Below, piece after piece: positions 1 to 5,268 of a stretch of DNA of 6,848 nucleotides. Origin of the DNA: Gemmatimonadales bacterium (GTDB lineage Bacteria > Gemmatimonadota > Gemmatimonadetes > Gemmatimonadales > GWC2-71-9). Below the pieces are notes generated by a model. That model was not told the origin of the DNA. It searched no databases and saw nothing but the letters and a program-made list of their open reading frames with translations. Where the stretch lies: positions 1 through 6,848 of the forward strand of contig JACDDX010000087.1 in NCBI GenBank assembly GCA_013816685.1. The letters are read 5' to 3'. The first letter of the stretch is position 1; every line of letters begins with the position of its first letter. The position numbers were made by a program, and so were the translations under genes.

Positions 1-159
1 GCCCTGCGCGCGATGGCCGTCGTCACCTCCGCGACCGAGTGAGACATCGCTCGGGGGCGCAGCGCCGTTAGGCGATGCAACATCCGATGTCGGTCCACAG
101 CCCATGCCGACCGCGACGGCCGCGATCCATATGACTCGCCAATCCAGTGATCTGTGCAT
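1..159 (-). CDS. Probable lipoprotein, N-terminal part (runs off the left edge)
   Basis: The minus strand has an ATG at 159-157 preceded by a good ribosome binding site (GGAGG at 169-165, 5 nt spacer), and the frame stays open to base 1 (53 codons). The product starts with a short charged region (MHRSLDWR), then a hydrophobic stretch (VIWIAAVAVGMG) and a cysteine at residue 20, followed by a polar Gly/Pro/Ser/Asp-rich segment. This is the layout of a lipoprotein signal peptide with a tether linker, although the residue three before the Cys is Gly rather than the usual Leu. An in-frame ATG at 174 lacks a comparable ribosome binding site. The rest of the protein lies outside the window, so no function can be given. 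A competing open frame exists on the plus strand, but it has no signal-like features or ribosome binding site. Confidence 0.5.
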   Translation of the reverse strand, partial: MHRSLDWRVIWIAAVAVGMGCGPTSDVASPNGAAPPSDVSLGRGGDDGHRAQG

Positions 160-314
160 CACCGCCTCCAGCATGGGAAGAACACGAATTTCGAAACAAG
201 TCAGTGACAGGAGCTCGCCTGGGGGCGAGGGTCTATTTTCGGAGCGTGTGGCCGGAAGGCGAGTGTGTGGCCTGGCCCGGCCGAACGCGACTTTATGAGG
301 AAGGAACGAGCCAC

Positions 315-323
315 AGTATAGCA
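315..323 (-). promoter_or_regulatory. Candidate extended -10 promoter for the left-edge lipoprotein gene
   Basis: Read on the minus strand, this is TGCTATACT: a near-consensus -10 hexamer (TATACT) with the TG extension. It points towards the lipoprotein start about 150 nt downstream. I see no convincing -35 hexamer at 16-18 bp, which an extended -10 can tolerate. It is the only AT-rich promoter-like element in this stretch. Confidence 0.3.
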
Positions 324-480
324 TACGTGCCACCGAAATAGCAGCGCTACTACGTGCCGAAGTGAATGTGAGCGGTCGCCATCACACTGGCGTCTGGTCC
401 GAGAGCTTCAGCTCGTGCTCCCCCACGTGTCCCGCCTTTCCCCGCATATCCAACCGCACATAGCCAAGCAGGCTTCGATA

Positions 481-507
481 TGCTCGGGGTGCTCGGGGTG
501 CTCGGGG
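481..507. repeat. Three perfect tandem copies of a 9-bp unit
   Basis: The unit TGCTCGGGG is repeated exactly three times, at 481-489, 490-498 and 499-507. It lies about 55 bp upstream of the response-regulator remnant. The copy number is low and no function is evident. It may reflect replication slippage in GC-rich non-coding DNA. Confidence 0.8.
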
Positions 508-563
508 GCCGTGCCGGGGCCCAGCATTGACGTTTGTTTGATCCCCTCCGCTTCTCCTCACAG

Positions 564-836
564 CCCCACGAATTCGTCCGGATCGGGGAGTGCCAACGCC
601 GCGACGGATAGGGTCTCGATCGCCCGCGCTTCCTCGTCCGAGTCCTCGGCGTGCGGCACCCGGGAATCGTCCTCACGCATCGAGAGCTGCTGGAGGAGGT
701 CAAGGGAGCCAACTATGGGGATCAGTCGCAGGATGTGCGGGTCTACCTTGGCCAGCTCCGGCAGAAGAGCGAGACCGACCCGGCCCGGCCGAGGTTTCTC
801 CTGACGGAGCCGGGAGTGAGGTACCGGCTCAAGGCC
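564..836 (+). pseudogene. kdpE: Decayed C-terminal DNA-binding domain of a KdpE/OmpR-type response regulator
   Basis: In the frame of position 651 the translation reads VRHPGIVLTHRELLEEV, then a GANYGDQ segment, VRVYLGQLRQK, and finally DPARPRFLLTEPG followed by YRLKA. This matches the recognition helix and wing of the winged-helix domain of KdpE, the regulator that activates potassium-uptake genes. Upstream in the same frame, FVRIGE at about 573-590 resembles the start of that domain, but an in-frame TAG stands at 609-611. The residues between it and RHPG (RFLVRVLGV) look disturbed by an indel. There is no receiver domain and no start codon with a ribosome binding site. After YRLKA, where KdpE proteins normally end, the frame runs on with unrelated residues. 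No kdpD or kdpFABC sequence is nearby. It is most likely an inactivated fragment left by recombination. Confidence 0.7.
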
Positions 837-900
837 AACCCACCCCTTGCGACACCTCGGCCTTGCCGCGGCAGTAACGTTCCCAGTAACAAACGAGCCG

Positions 901-914
901 GCGCCAGCTGGCGC
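901..914. repeat. Perfect 14-bp palindrome
   Basis: GCGCCAGCTGGCGC is a perfect inverted repeat without a spacer, followed at once by a partial echo (TGGCTGGCGGG). It lies in non-coding DNA between the response-regulator remnant and the recombinase remnant. It could be a protein-binding or recombination site, but GC-rich DNA produces such words by chance fairly often. Confidence 0.5.
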
Positions 915-998
915 TGGCTGGCGGGACCGCGGTCTAAGTCATTGAAATCACGCTGGTGGGCGCTGATCGGCGTCGGGCTTCGGCGGCTGATAAGCGTG

Positions 999-1027
999 CT
1001 CCGCCTTGACTTCTGGTTTAGGCGGAG
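999..1027. repeat. Inverted repeat with 7-bp arms and a 15-nt loop
   Basis: The left arm CTCCGCC (999-1005) and the right arm GGCGGAG (1021-1027) are perfect complements around an AT-richer 15-nt loop. It sits at the downstream end of the minus-strand recombinase-like reading frame, whose stop codon falls within the hairpin. There is no T-run beside it, so it is not a standard intrinsic terminator. It could mark the end of an old mobile element or act as a weak transcript-end hairpin. Confidence 0.45.
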
Positions 1028-1128
1028 TTGTGGTTCCGCGCGAAACGGCACTTCCTGTCGATTCGCTGCGAATTCTCTACGAACCGAGCACTCCGCGTTG
1101 TACCGAGCGATCTTCCAGCGCCCGCCGC

Positions 1129-1345
1129 AAGCGGGTTGCGTTCCAGGAGCAGCGCACCCCGCTCGTCACGTGTCGTCGTGGCCCAGTTCAGCACAGCGAG
1201 GAGCAGTTTCAAATCCTGGGCGATGATGCGATCGCGCCCACCCGGTTTGGTGTAGCCCCCGGGTGAGCCGGAGTGTGCCGTTACGCCGCAGCATCACCCG
1301 GACGCGATTGCGGCCGTGCTCGCCGGTGCTCCAACTCCAGGTAAT
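1129..1345 (-). pseudogene. Degenerate tyrosine recombinase/integrase-like fragment
   Basis: On the minus strand the segment from 1251 to 1129 translates to TKPGGRDRIIAQ, then LKLLLAVLNWATTTRDERG, then ALLLERNPL. This resembles the core-binding domain of phage-type integrases, where a helix like (L)AVLNWAT is followed by an RNPL-type boundary before the catalytic domain. The frame has no plausible start: a TGA lies a few codons before TKPG. A neighbouring frame carries a possible preceding part (REHGRNRVRVMLRRNGTLRL in a shifted register, about 1345-1255), so a frameshift is likely near 1250. No catalytic Arg/His-x-x-Arg/Tyr region follows, and the frame ends at 1018 with unrelated residues. 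The family assignment is from memory of sequence patterns and is moderate at best. Confidence 0.45.
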
Positions 1346-1481
1346 ACGCCTGGTACTCCGTGGTCTAGACACGATCGCTACCCTCCGACTCAGATAGAAG
1401 GGCGGACCGCGCGATCTGCACCCGGAAGTTGTTCGGGCGACGGCTTGGGCTTGGCGCTTACTCTGGATGCGGGATGGGCGG
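1346..1481. other. Region downstream of the mer operon, no gene or clear terminator
   Basis: Minus-strand transcription from the mer operon would run into this stretch after the stop codon at 1484-1482. I see a short CCCG...CGGG pairing but no stem followed by a T-run, so no intrinsic terminator can be assigned. No coding signal was recognised. Confidence 0.4.
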
Positions 1482-2840
1482 TCATAGCATGTACGGAATG
1501 TCCGACCCGCTGGTGGGGTAGGCGTAGATCATCTGCCGCAGCTCTTTCGCTGCGATGCCGAACCGGACGGCGAGCGCGAAGAGGTTGATGGACTCCTCGA
1601 CCTGCGCCCCCAGCAGGTGAGCCCCGAGCACGCGGTCGCTGTCAGCGTCCACGATCGTCTTGAACATCCCGACGGGCTCGCGGACGCGCCGGTTGGAATA
1701 CCAGCCCGTCGTGTCGCCGGTCTCGGTGCGCACCCTAAGGCCCTTGTCGCGGGCGGCCTTCTCAGTAAGTCCCACGCCCGCCAGCGGCGGGAGGGTGAAC
1801 ACGACGCTCGGGATGCCGCTGTAATCGGGACGCTTGGCATTGCCGTGCAGGAGGTTGGAGGCGACAACCGCGCCCTCGTGGGCCGCCACCGGTGTGAGTG
1901 GGATGGAGCCCGGCGGGAGGACCACATCTCCCGCGGCGTAGACGCGGGGGTTCGTCGTGCTCTGCAGGAACTCGTTGACCTCGACGGCCCCGTGGCGGTC
2001 TATACGCACCGAGCCGACATCGGCTCGGAGGCCCGCGGTGTTCGGCGCCCGCCCGGCGCCATGTACCACGAGGTCTGTCTCGATTGTGTCGGTGGTCGGC
2101 TCCTCGCCGGCGTGGACGCGTAGGGCGCCCGAGCCGCCGACCCGCTCGACCCCGGTCACGGGACTGTTGAGTCGGACGTCGATCCCCATGTCACGACTAT
2201 GCGCGAGCAGACGCCCGACCAGCGCCGCATCGAACCGCGGCAGCGGCGCCCCGCGCCCCAGCACGACCACCTCCGCTCCCGCCTGCCGCGCGATGTGCGC
2301 AAACTCGAGCGAGATGTAGCCCGCGCCGACGAACGCGATGCGGGGCGGCAGCACATCGAGCTCGAGAAACTGGGTGCTCGTACTGACGAGGTCCTCGCCG
2401 GGGATGCCCAGTGGCCGCGGACGGGATCCAATCGCAATCACGATATGCTTGGCTGTCAGGTCGCGGTCGCCCACGATGAGGCGATCCGCGGCCACGAACC
2501 GGGCCTCGCCGTGAAGGGTCTCGATCCCCGCCTTCTTGAGCGCGGTCTCCCGGTCCGCCGGCACGGGATCGGTAAACGTGCGCTTGAAGCGCATGAGCGC
2601 AGGCCACTCAATCGTGGCCTCGCCGGCCACGCCATGCTCGCGCATCCGGGTGTGCCACGCGACGAGGTCCGCCGCCCCGACGAGCACCTTTTTGGGATCG
2701 CACCCGCGGAGGGCGCAGGTCCCACCGTAGGGCTGGTCATCCACGACCGCCACCTGCCACCCCGCAGCACGACACTTGGACGCGGGCGCCGAACCACCGG
2801 AACCTGTCCCCAGGACCACCAGATCGAACGAATCGTCCAC
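1482..2840 (-). CDS. MerA-position FAD/NAD(P)-dependent disulfide oxidoreductase lacking the MerA C-terminal Cys pair
   Basis: This is a class I pyridine nucleotide-disulfide oxidoreductase of 452 residues. It has an N-terminal FAD-binding loop GTGSGG (11-16), a redox-active disulfide GGTCALRGCDPKK (Cys42/Cys47), a second dinucleotide loop GAGYISLE (172-179) for NAD(P)H, and a second FAD contact YAAGDV (301-306). The chosen start is GTG at 2840-2838, two bases after the merP stop codon, just before the conserved FDLVVLGTG; the frame is open further upstream, but that part lies inside merP. Its place at the end of the mer operon suggests cytoplasmic reduction of Hg(II) to Hg(0). However, the protein ends in YAYPTSGSDIPYML: it lacks the Cys-Cys tail of mercuric reductase, the fused N-terminal metal-binding domain, and the His of glutathione reductase's HPT motif (Tyr here). 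It may be a divergent mercuric reductase or a thiol reductase supporting detoxification. Confidence 0.85.
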   Translation of the reverse strand: MDDSFDLVVLGTGSGGSAPASKCRAAGWQVAVVDDQPYGGTCALRGCDPKKVLVGAADLVAWHTRMREHGVAGEATIEWPALMRFKRTFTDPVPADRETALKKAGIETLHGEARFVAADRLIVGDRDLTAKHIVIAIGSRPRPLGIPGEDLVSTSTQFLELDVLPPRIAFVGAGYISLEFAHIARQAGAEVVVLGRGAPLPRFDAALVGRLLAHSRDMGIDVRLNSPVTGVERVGGSGALRVHAGEEPTTDTIETDLVVHGAGRAPNTAGLRADVGSVRIDRHGAVEVNEFLQSTTNPRVYAAGDVVLPPGSIPLTPVAAHEGAVVASNLLHGNAKRPDYSGIPSVVFTLPPLAGVGLTEKAARDKGLRVRTETGDTTGWYSNRRVREPVGMFKTIVDADSDRVLGAHLLGAQVEESINLFALAVRFGIAAKELRQMIYAYPTSGSDIPYML

Positions 2841-2842
2841 CC

Positions 2843-3277
2843 CTATGTCGCCGTCGGGGCGACGACCGTCGCCGTGTAGCCGAGCGTCTTGATGGCCGCG
2901 ACCATCTGCTGGACCGTCACGACTTCGGGATCGTAGGTCACCACGGCGCGGCTCCGCTCGTAGCTCACGTCCGCCTTCGCCACGCCGGCGAGGCGCGTGA
3001 GCACTTTTCGCACGCCGATGACGCAGCCGCCGCAGGTCATCCCCTCGACCTTGAACGTCATCATCCTGGTCTGGGCGGCCGACACCGCGGGTGACGCCGG
3101 GCCGTTGACGGCAGGCGTCACCGCACGCATGCGGCCGGTGGTGACGTGCGTTACGCTCGCGAGCTGGGGACCCGCACTCGCGGCCGCGGCGGCGCTGCGA
3201 GGAGCGCCGCACACGTCACAGAGCGACAGGCCGCCGCCCACCGCCAGAGCACTGATTGCTGCCAACATCTTGCTCAT
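2843..3277 (-). CDS. merP: Periplasmic mercury-binding protein MerP, long N-terminal version
   Basis: The product has 144 residues, while typical MerP has about 90. The C-terminal half (72-139) is a heavy-metal-associated domain with the metal-binding motif GMTCGGC (Cys82 and Cys85) and a typical ending (AAIKTLGYTATVV). MerP binds Hg(II) in the periplasm and hands it to the Cys pair of MerT. The N-terminus (MSKMLAAISALAVGGGLSL) looks like an export signal or membrane anchor. It is followed by Cys20-x-x-Cys23 and a long Ala/Ser/Val-rich linker (about 25-71) that accounts for the extra length. The ATG at 3277 has a ribosome binding site GAGG at 3289-3286 with an 8-nt spacer. The gene lies 37 bp after merT, and its stop is two bases before the start of the flavoprotein gene. 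Confidence 0.88.
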   Translation of the reverse strand: MSKMLAAISALAVGGGLSLCDVCGAPRSAAAAASAGPQLASVTHVTTGRMRAVTPAVNGPASPAVSAAQTRMMTFKVEGMTCGGCVIGVRKVLTRLAGVAKADVSYERSRAVVTYDPEVVTVQQMVAAIKTLGYTATVVAPTAT

Positions 3278-3314
3278 CAGGGATACCTCGAAATCGATGA
3301 AAGTCGGACATCTC

Positions 3315-3674
3315 TCAGACTAGGAACTTCGACCACTGCGGGAAGGTGAGCACGATTAGCGTGACGAGCGTCGCGCCCCAGAGGAGCACGGTGCCGCGCG
3401 TTCTGTTGCGAGCCACGGCGCAGCCGCCATCAATGTCGCATGAAGCCCCGGCGTCTCCGGCCGGGCGACGGCCATAGACCGTGTAGAAGCCGAGCGCGAG
3501 CAAGCCGATTGAAATGACGGTGAATACCGGGCGTAGTGGCTCGAACCGGCTTGCGAGCCCGGCCCCGACGCCGAGGGTCACGAACAGGACCGGGCCGATG
3601 CAGCAGAGCGAGGCGAGGAAGGCGGCCCCGACCGCCGCAACGGAGGTGCGGGCCGTGCCGAAGGCTTGTCTCAC
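3315..3674 (-). CDS. merT: Mercuric ion transport protein MerT
   Basis: This 119-residue inner-membrane protein has three predicted membrane helices (about 12-38, 48-67 and 94-111). The first helix carries the vicinal pair Cys24-Cys25 (SLCCIGP), which accepts Hg(II) from MerP. The loop after helix 2 carries Cys79 and Cys85, with the six-residue offset seen for the cytoplasmic cysteine pair of classical MerT (Cys76/Cys82). Length and order of motifs match the family well. The start is a GTG at 3674-3672 that overlaps the TGA of the preceding gene (GTGA, 4-bp overlap), so translation is probably coupled. It lies between the thioredoxin-fold gene and merP in one transcript. Confidence 0.93.
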   Translation of the reverse strand: MRQAFGTARTSVAAVGAAFLASLCCIGPVLFVTLGVGAGLASRFEPLRPVFTVISIGLLALGFYTVYGRRPAGDAGASCDIDGGCAVARNRTRGTVLLWGATLVTLIVLTFPQWSKFLV

Positions 3675-4009
3675 GCGCCACCCTCATCCAGAACGTCGAA
3701 TCGGGGGCGGCCAATCGCAGTGCGGACGGCTGCCCGGATCGTCTCTTGGGGTGGAATACCGTCCGCCCGGCAGGCAGCAGCATCGGCCCTGGCGGCTCCC
3801 GTCACGTCCCGGCCGCCGACAAGCACCGTCGGGGAGCCGTAGCGCTGGACGCGCGCGGGCGTCGCGGGGCCGTGCTGATCCCACTCCCGCCAGACCGGGG
3901 GCAGCTGCTCGAGGGCGAGGGCGCCCCGGATCGCCTGACGGGCCGCCTCGACGTGCGGGCAGCCGGTGAAATACACGAGTTCGACGTCGGTCGTGCGCTC
4001 GCTGGTCAT
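3671..4009 (-). CDS. Small thioredoxin-fold protein in the mer operon
   Basis: The 112-residue product starts VELVYFTGCPHVEAAR: a first beta strand followed by a Cys at the thioredoxin active-site position (Cys17-Pro-His-Val). There is only one Cys here, not a CxxC pair. RYGSPTVLVGGRDV (about 56-69) supplies the cis-proline strand typical of the fold (Pro60). A second Cys is at residue 80. No signal peptide is seen, so it should be cytoplasmic. I chose ATG 4009-4007, which overlaps the merR stop (ATGA, 4-bp overlap); an upstream start at 4051 would lie deep inside merR. The gene also overlaps merT by 4 bp. A role in receiving Hg(II) from MerT or in thiol exchange is inferred from context only. 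No established gene symbol is known to me. Confidence 0.8.
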   Translation of the reverse strand: MTSERTTDVELVYFTGCPHVEAARQAIRGALALEQLPPVWREWDQHGPATPARVQRYGSPTVLVGGRDVTGAARADAAACRADGIPPQETIRAAVRTAIGRPRFDVLDEGGA

Positions 4010-4419
4010 AAAGAAGCCTGAGAATGATTGAGAGCGTCGAGAATCGGACACTCGGCGGTGGGGGCGCGGGTCTGGCAGGCATCAGTAAGCTGATGGAGGG
4101 CATCTCGCATGCGTGCCAGCTGGGCGATCTTTTGCTCGATCCTGGCGATCGCCGCCCGCGCATCCGCCTCCACCGCGGCGCACTCGGGCGCCGGTGACAC
4201 GCGCAGCGCCAGGAGCTCGGCGATCTCTTCGAGCGTAAAACCCAGCGTTTGCGCACGACGGATGAACTGGACACGGCGCACACTCTCCGGTCCGTACTGC
4301 CGGTAGCCACCGGCCGAACGCCCCGGCGCGGGGAGGAGCGCTCGCCGCTCGTAATAGCGCAGCGTGTCAGGCGTGACGCCGGTCTGCTCGGCGACTTGGC
4401 CGATCGTCAGGGAGGGCAT
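4006..4419 (-). CDS. merR: Mercury-responsive transcriptional regulator MerR
   Basis: This is a 137-residue MerR-family regulator that would bind a dyad between stretched -35 and -10 elements and untwist the promoter when Hg(II) binds. The winged-helix DNA-binding region is clear: LTIGQVAEQTGVTPDTLRYYE (from residue 4, split here only by description), then GGYRQYG (37-43) and LGFTLEEIAELL (59-70). A long dimerisation helix follows (about 80-112). Cys80, Cys115 and Cys124 have the same 35- and 9-residue spacings as the Hg-binding Cys82/117/126 of Tn501 MerR, so mercury rather than another metal is the expected ligand. The ATG at 4419 begins the conserved region; a longer reading from 4458 would start on the promoter's -35 element. 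merR is the first gene of the operon and points the same way as its targets, unlike divergent merR in Tn21/Tn501. Confidence 0.92.
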   Translation of the reverse strand: MPSLTIGQVAEQTGVTPDTLRYYERRALLPAPGRSAGGYRQYGPESVRRVQFIRRAQTLGFTLEEIAELLALRVSPAPECAAVEADARAAIARIEQKIAQLARMRDALHQLTDACQTRAPTAECPILDALNHSQASL

Positions 4420-4426
4420 GCTGCAG

Positions 4427-4458
4427 AATCTACACCTTGGAGCTAGGTCCAAGGTCAA
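4427..4458 (-). promoter_or_regulatory. MerR-type promoter/operator of the mer operon
   Basis: On the minus strand a consensus-like -35 TTGACC (4458-4453) and a -10 TAGATT (4432-4427) are 20 bp apart, the stretched spacing typical of MerR-family promoters (19-20 bp). Between and partly over them lies a dyad with perfect 8-bp half-sites, ACCTTGGA (4434-4441) and TCCAAGGT (4448-4455), around a 6-bp centre GCTAGG. Expected transcription starts at about 4420, only a base or so before the merR ATG at 4419. The half-sites differ from the GTAC-containing dyad of Tn501/Tn21 mer and look more like ZntR/CueR-type operators. I infer autoregulation of merR and control of all five genes. Confidence 0.85.
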
Positions 4459-4480
4459 GGGATGGCCTACTACACCTTAG
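4430..4480. repeat. Direct repeat of an 11-bp word flanking the operator
   Basis: CTACACCTTGG (4430-4440) and CTACACCTTAG (4470-4480) match at 10 of 11 positions and start 40 bp apart. The first copy covers the -10 end and one operator half-site. The second overlaps the last codons and stop of the upstream gene. Four turns of helix (about 10 bp each) would place both on the same face of the DNA, so a second regulator contact is conceivable; chance is the main alternative. Confidence 0.4.
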
Positions 4481-5268
4481 CCTCGACGCTGTCCGCCACC
4501 GCCGGTATTAGGGGCGCAATGACGTTGTCAGCCAGCAACGCGATGAGCTTGTGCGACGACCCCGGCTTGAGGCCCGCTGTTGAGGCATGGAGAGTCTGGT
4601 CACAGCTCATAGCGGCCATCGTCATCATCCCCATCATTGGACCCTTCATGGTCTCGAAGCTGAGATGCCAGTGTCCATGGCCAGGAACGTCTGGCTTCCC
4701 CATCTCGGCACAGATCAGATCGAAGTTCTTGACGCCGATCTTCACGTCGAACGATCCCGAGACCGTCTCTCCCGGCTTGGGCGAGAGAATCTTGATCGAG
4801 GGAGCTCCGGTGGGAGCGGCTCGCGTTGCCGGCGGCTTGGGGCTCGTCGGGGCGTATTGGATCTCGACCGAGCTGGCGTTGTGCTCGACTTCAACGTGGT
4901 CATTTTGGGCGAGGACGACGGGTAGCGTGTGGGGTCCGGCCTTCACGCCTTCCAGGGACACCGTGGCCTTGTCGTCGCAGTGCATGTCCACCAGCGATTT
5001 GTCGAGGAGGATATGGTAGTGGCCGGTGCCGGGCTGGTTCGGCGTGCCTGCCAGGTCACACCGCTCTTGGAAGGCTGTGGCCGCGAGCTGGAGGTTGACT
5101 GTTGTCGCCGGTGATCTTGCTACCGTTCGTAGGTGACTGCACCGAGACCCTCATGCAGTCGGCCCCCGGCTGCATGTGCATCTCCATCTCTTCGTGTTGC
5201 TGTGCCAGAGCGCTCGCCATGGGAATGCTGAGCGCGGCGAGCACCAGCAGGTATGTGCGCGATTGCAC
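4470..5268 (-). pseudogene. Exported two-domain Cys/His-x-His protein gene (DUF4399-like), interrupted by a one-base frameshift
   Basis: Translation should start at GTG 5268-5266, with a strong ribosome binding site GAGGAGG (5280-5274, 5-nt spacer). The signal peptide ends in ASALA before QQ. A Met/His segment follows (HEEMEMHMQPGADCM), then a domain beginning VSVQSPTNGSKITGDN. At 5100 one extra base shifts the frame; as read, the product stops at 5056 after 70 residues. Removing that base gives 265 residues. Two tandem domains of the same plan become visible: Cys70-x11-GHYH(82-85)...Cys97 and Cys186-x11-GHWH(198-201)...Cys222, joined by a Pro/Ala linker (about 140-156). Domain 2 has an added Met-rich stretch (MKGPMMGMMTMAAM). 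The GHYHILLD motif resembles DUF4399. Metal binding in the periplasm is an inference from residue content and from lying 11 bp before the mer promoter on the same strand. The frameshift may be a real mutation or a sequence error. Confidence 0.75.

Larger units (their letters stand above)
160..563. other. Intergenic stretch without a recognisable gene
   Basis: Several short open frames cross this stretch on both strands, but none has a ribosome binding site together with a recognisable protein pattern. It holds the probable 5' leader of the left-edge lipoprotein gene, a TTTCGAAA palindrome at 189-196 and a 9-bp tandem repeat at 481-507. No RNA gene was recognised. Confidence 0.5.

Noticed and set aside
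1..42. Plus-strand tail of a reading frame ending in TGA at 40-42, as if a gene ended here
   Set aside because: Only 13 codons are visible with no recognisable pattern, and the minus-strand frame over the same bases has a ribosome binding site and a signal-like N-terminus.
45..77. Nested inverted repeat (CATCGC/GCGATG around GGCGC-A-GCGCC) with GTTAGGC at 67-73, reminiscent of an integron attC end or a terminator
   Set aside because: No matching upstream core (RYYYAAC type) and no T-run are present, and the stretch lies inside the probable lipoprotein coding region on the minus strand.
612..1226. Whole 651-1226 open frame as an intact gene
   Set aside because: Only 651-836 matches a known domain; the remainder is Arg/Ser-rich without pattern, and the start lies inside the winged-helix domain.
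1617..2879. Long plus-strand open frames opposite the flavoprotein gene
   Set aside because: They are antisense shadows caused by high GC codon bias; none has a ribosome binding site or recognisable domain.
2841..3212. Extension of the flavoprotein upstream to 3212, which would mimic a MerA with an N-terminal domain
   Set aside because: This part is the out-of-frame shadow of merP (Arg/Gly-rich, no domain pattern); the metal-binding domain is encoded in the merP frame, not fused.
4420..4458. Longer MerR starting with TTG at 4458
   Set aside because: The extra codons coincide exactly with the -35 element and operator dyad, and family members start near the MPSLTIGQ position.
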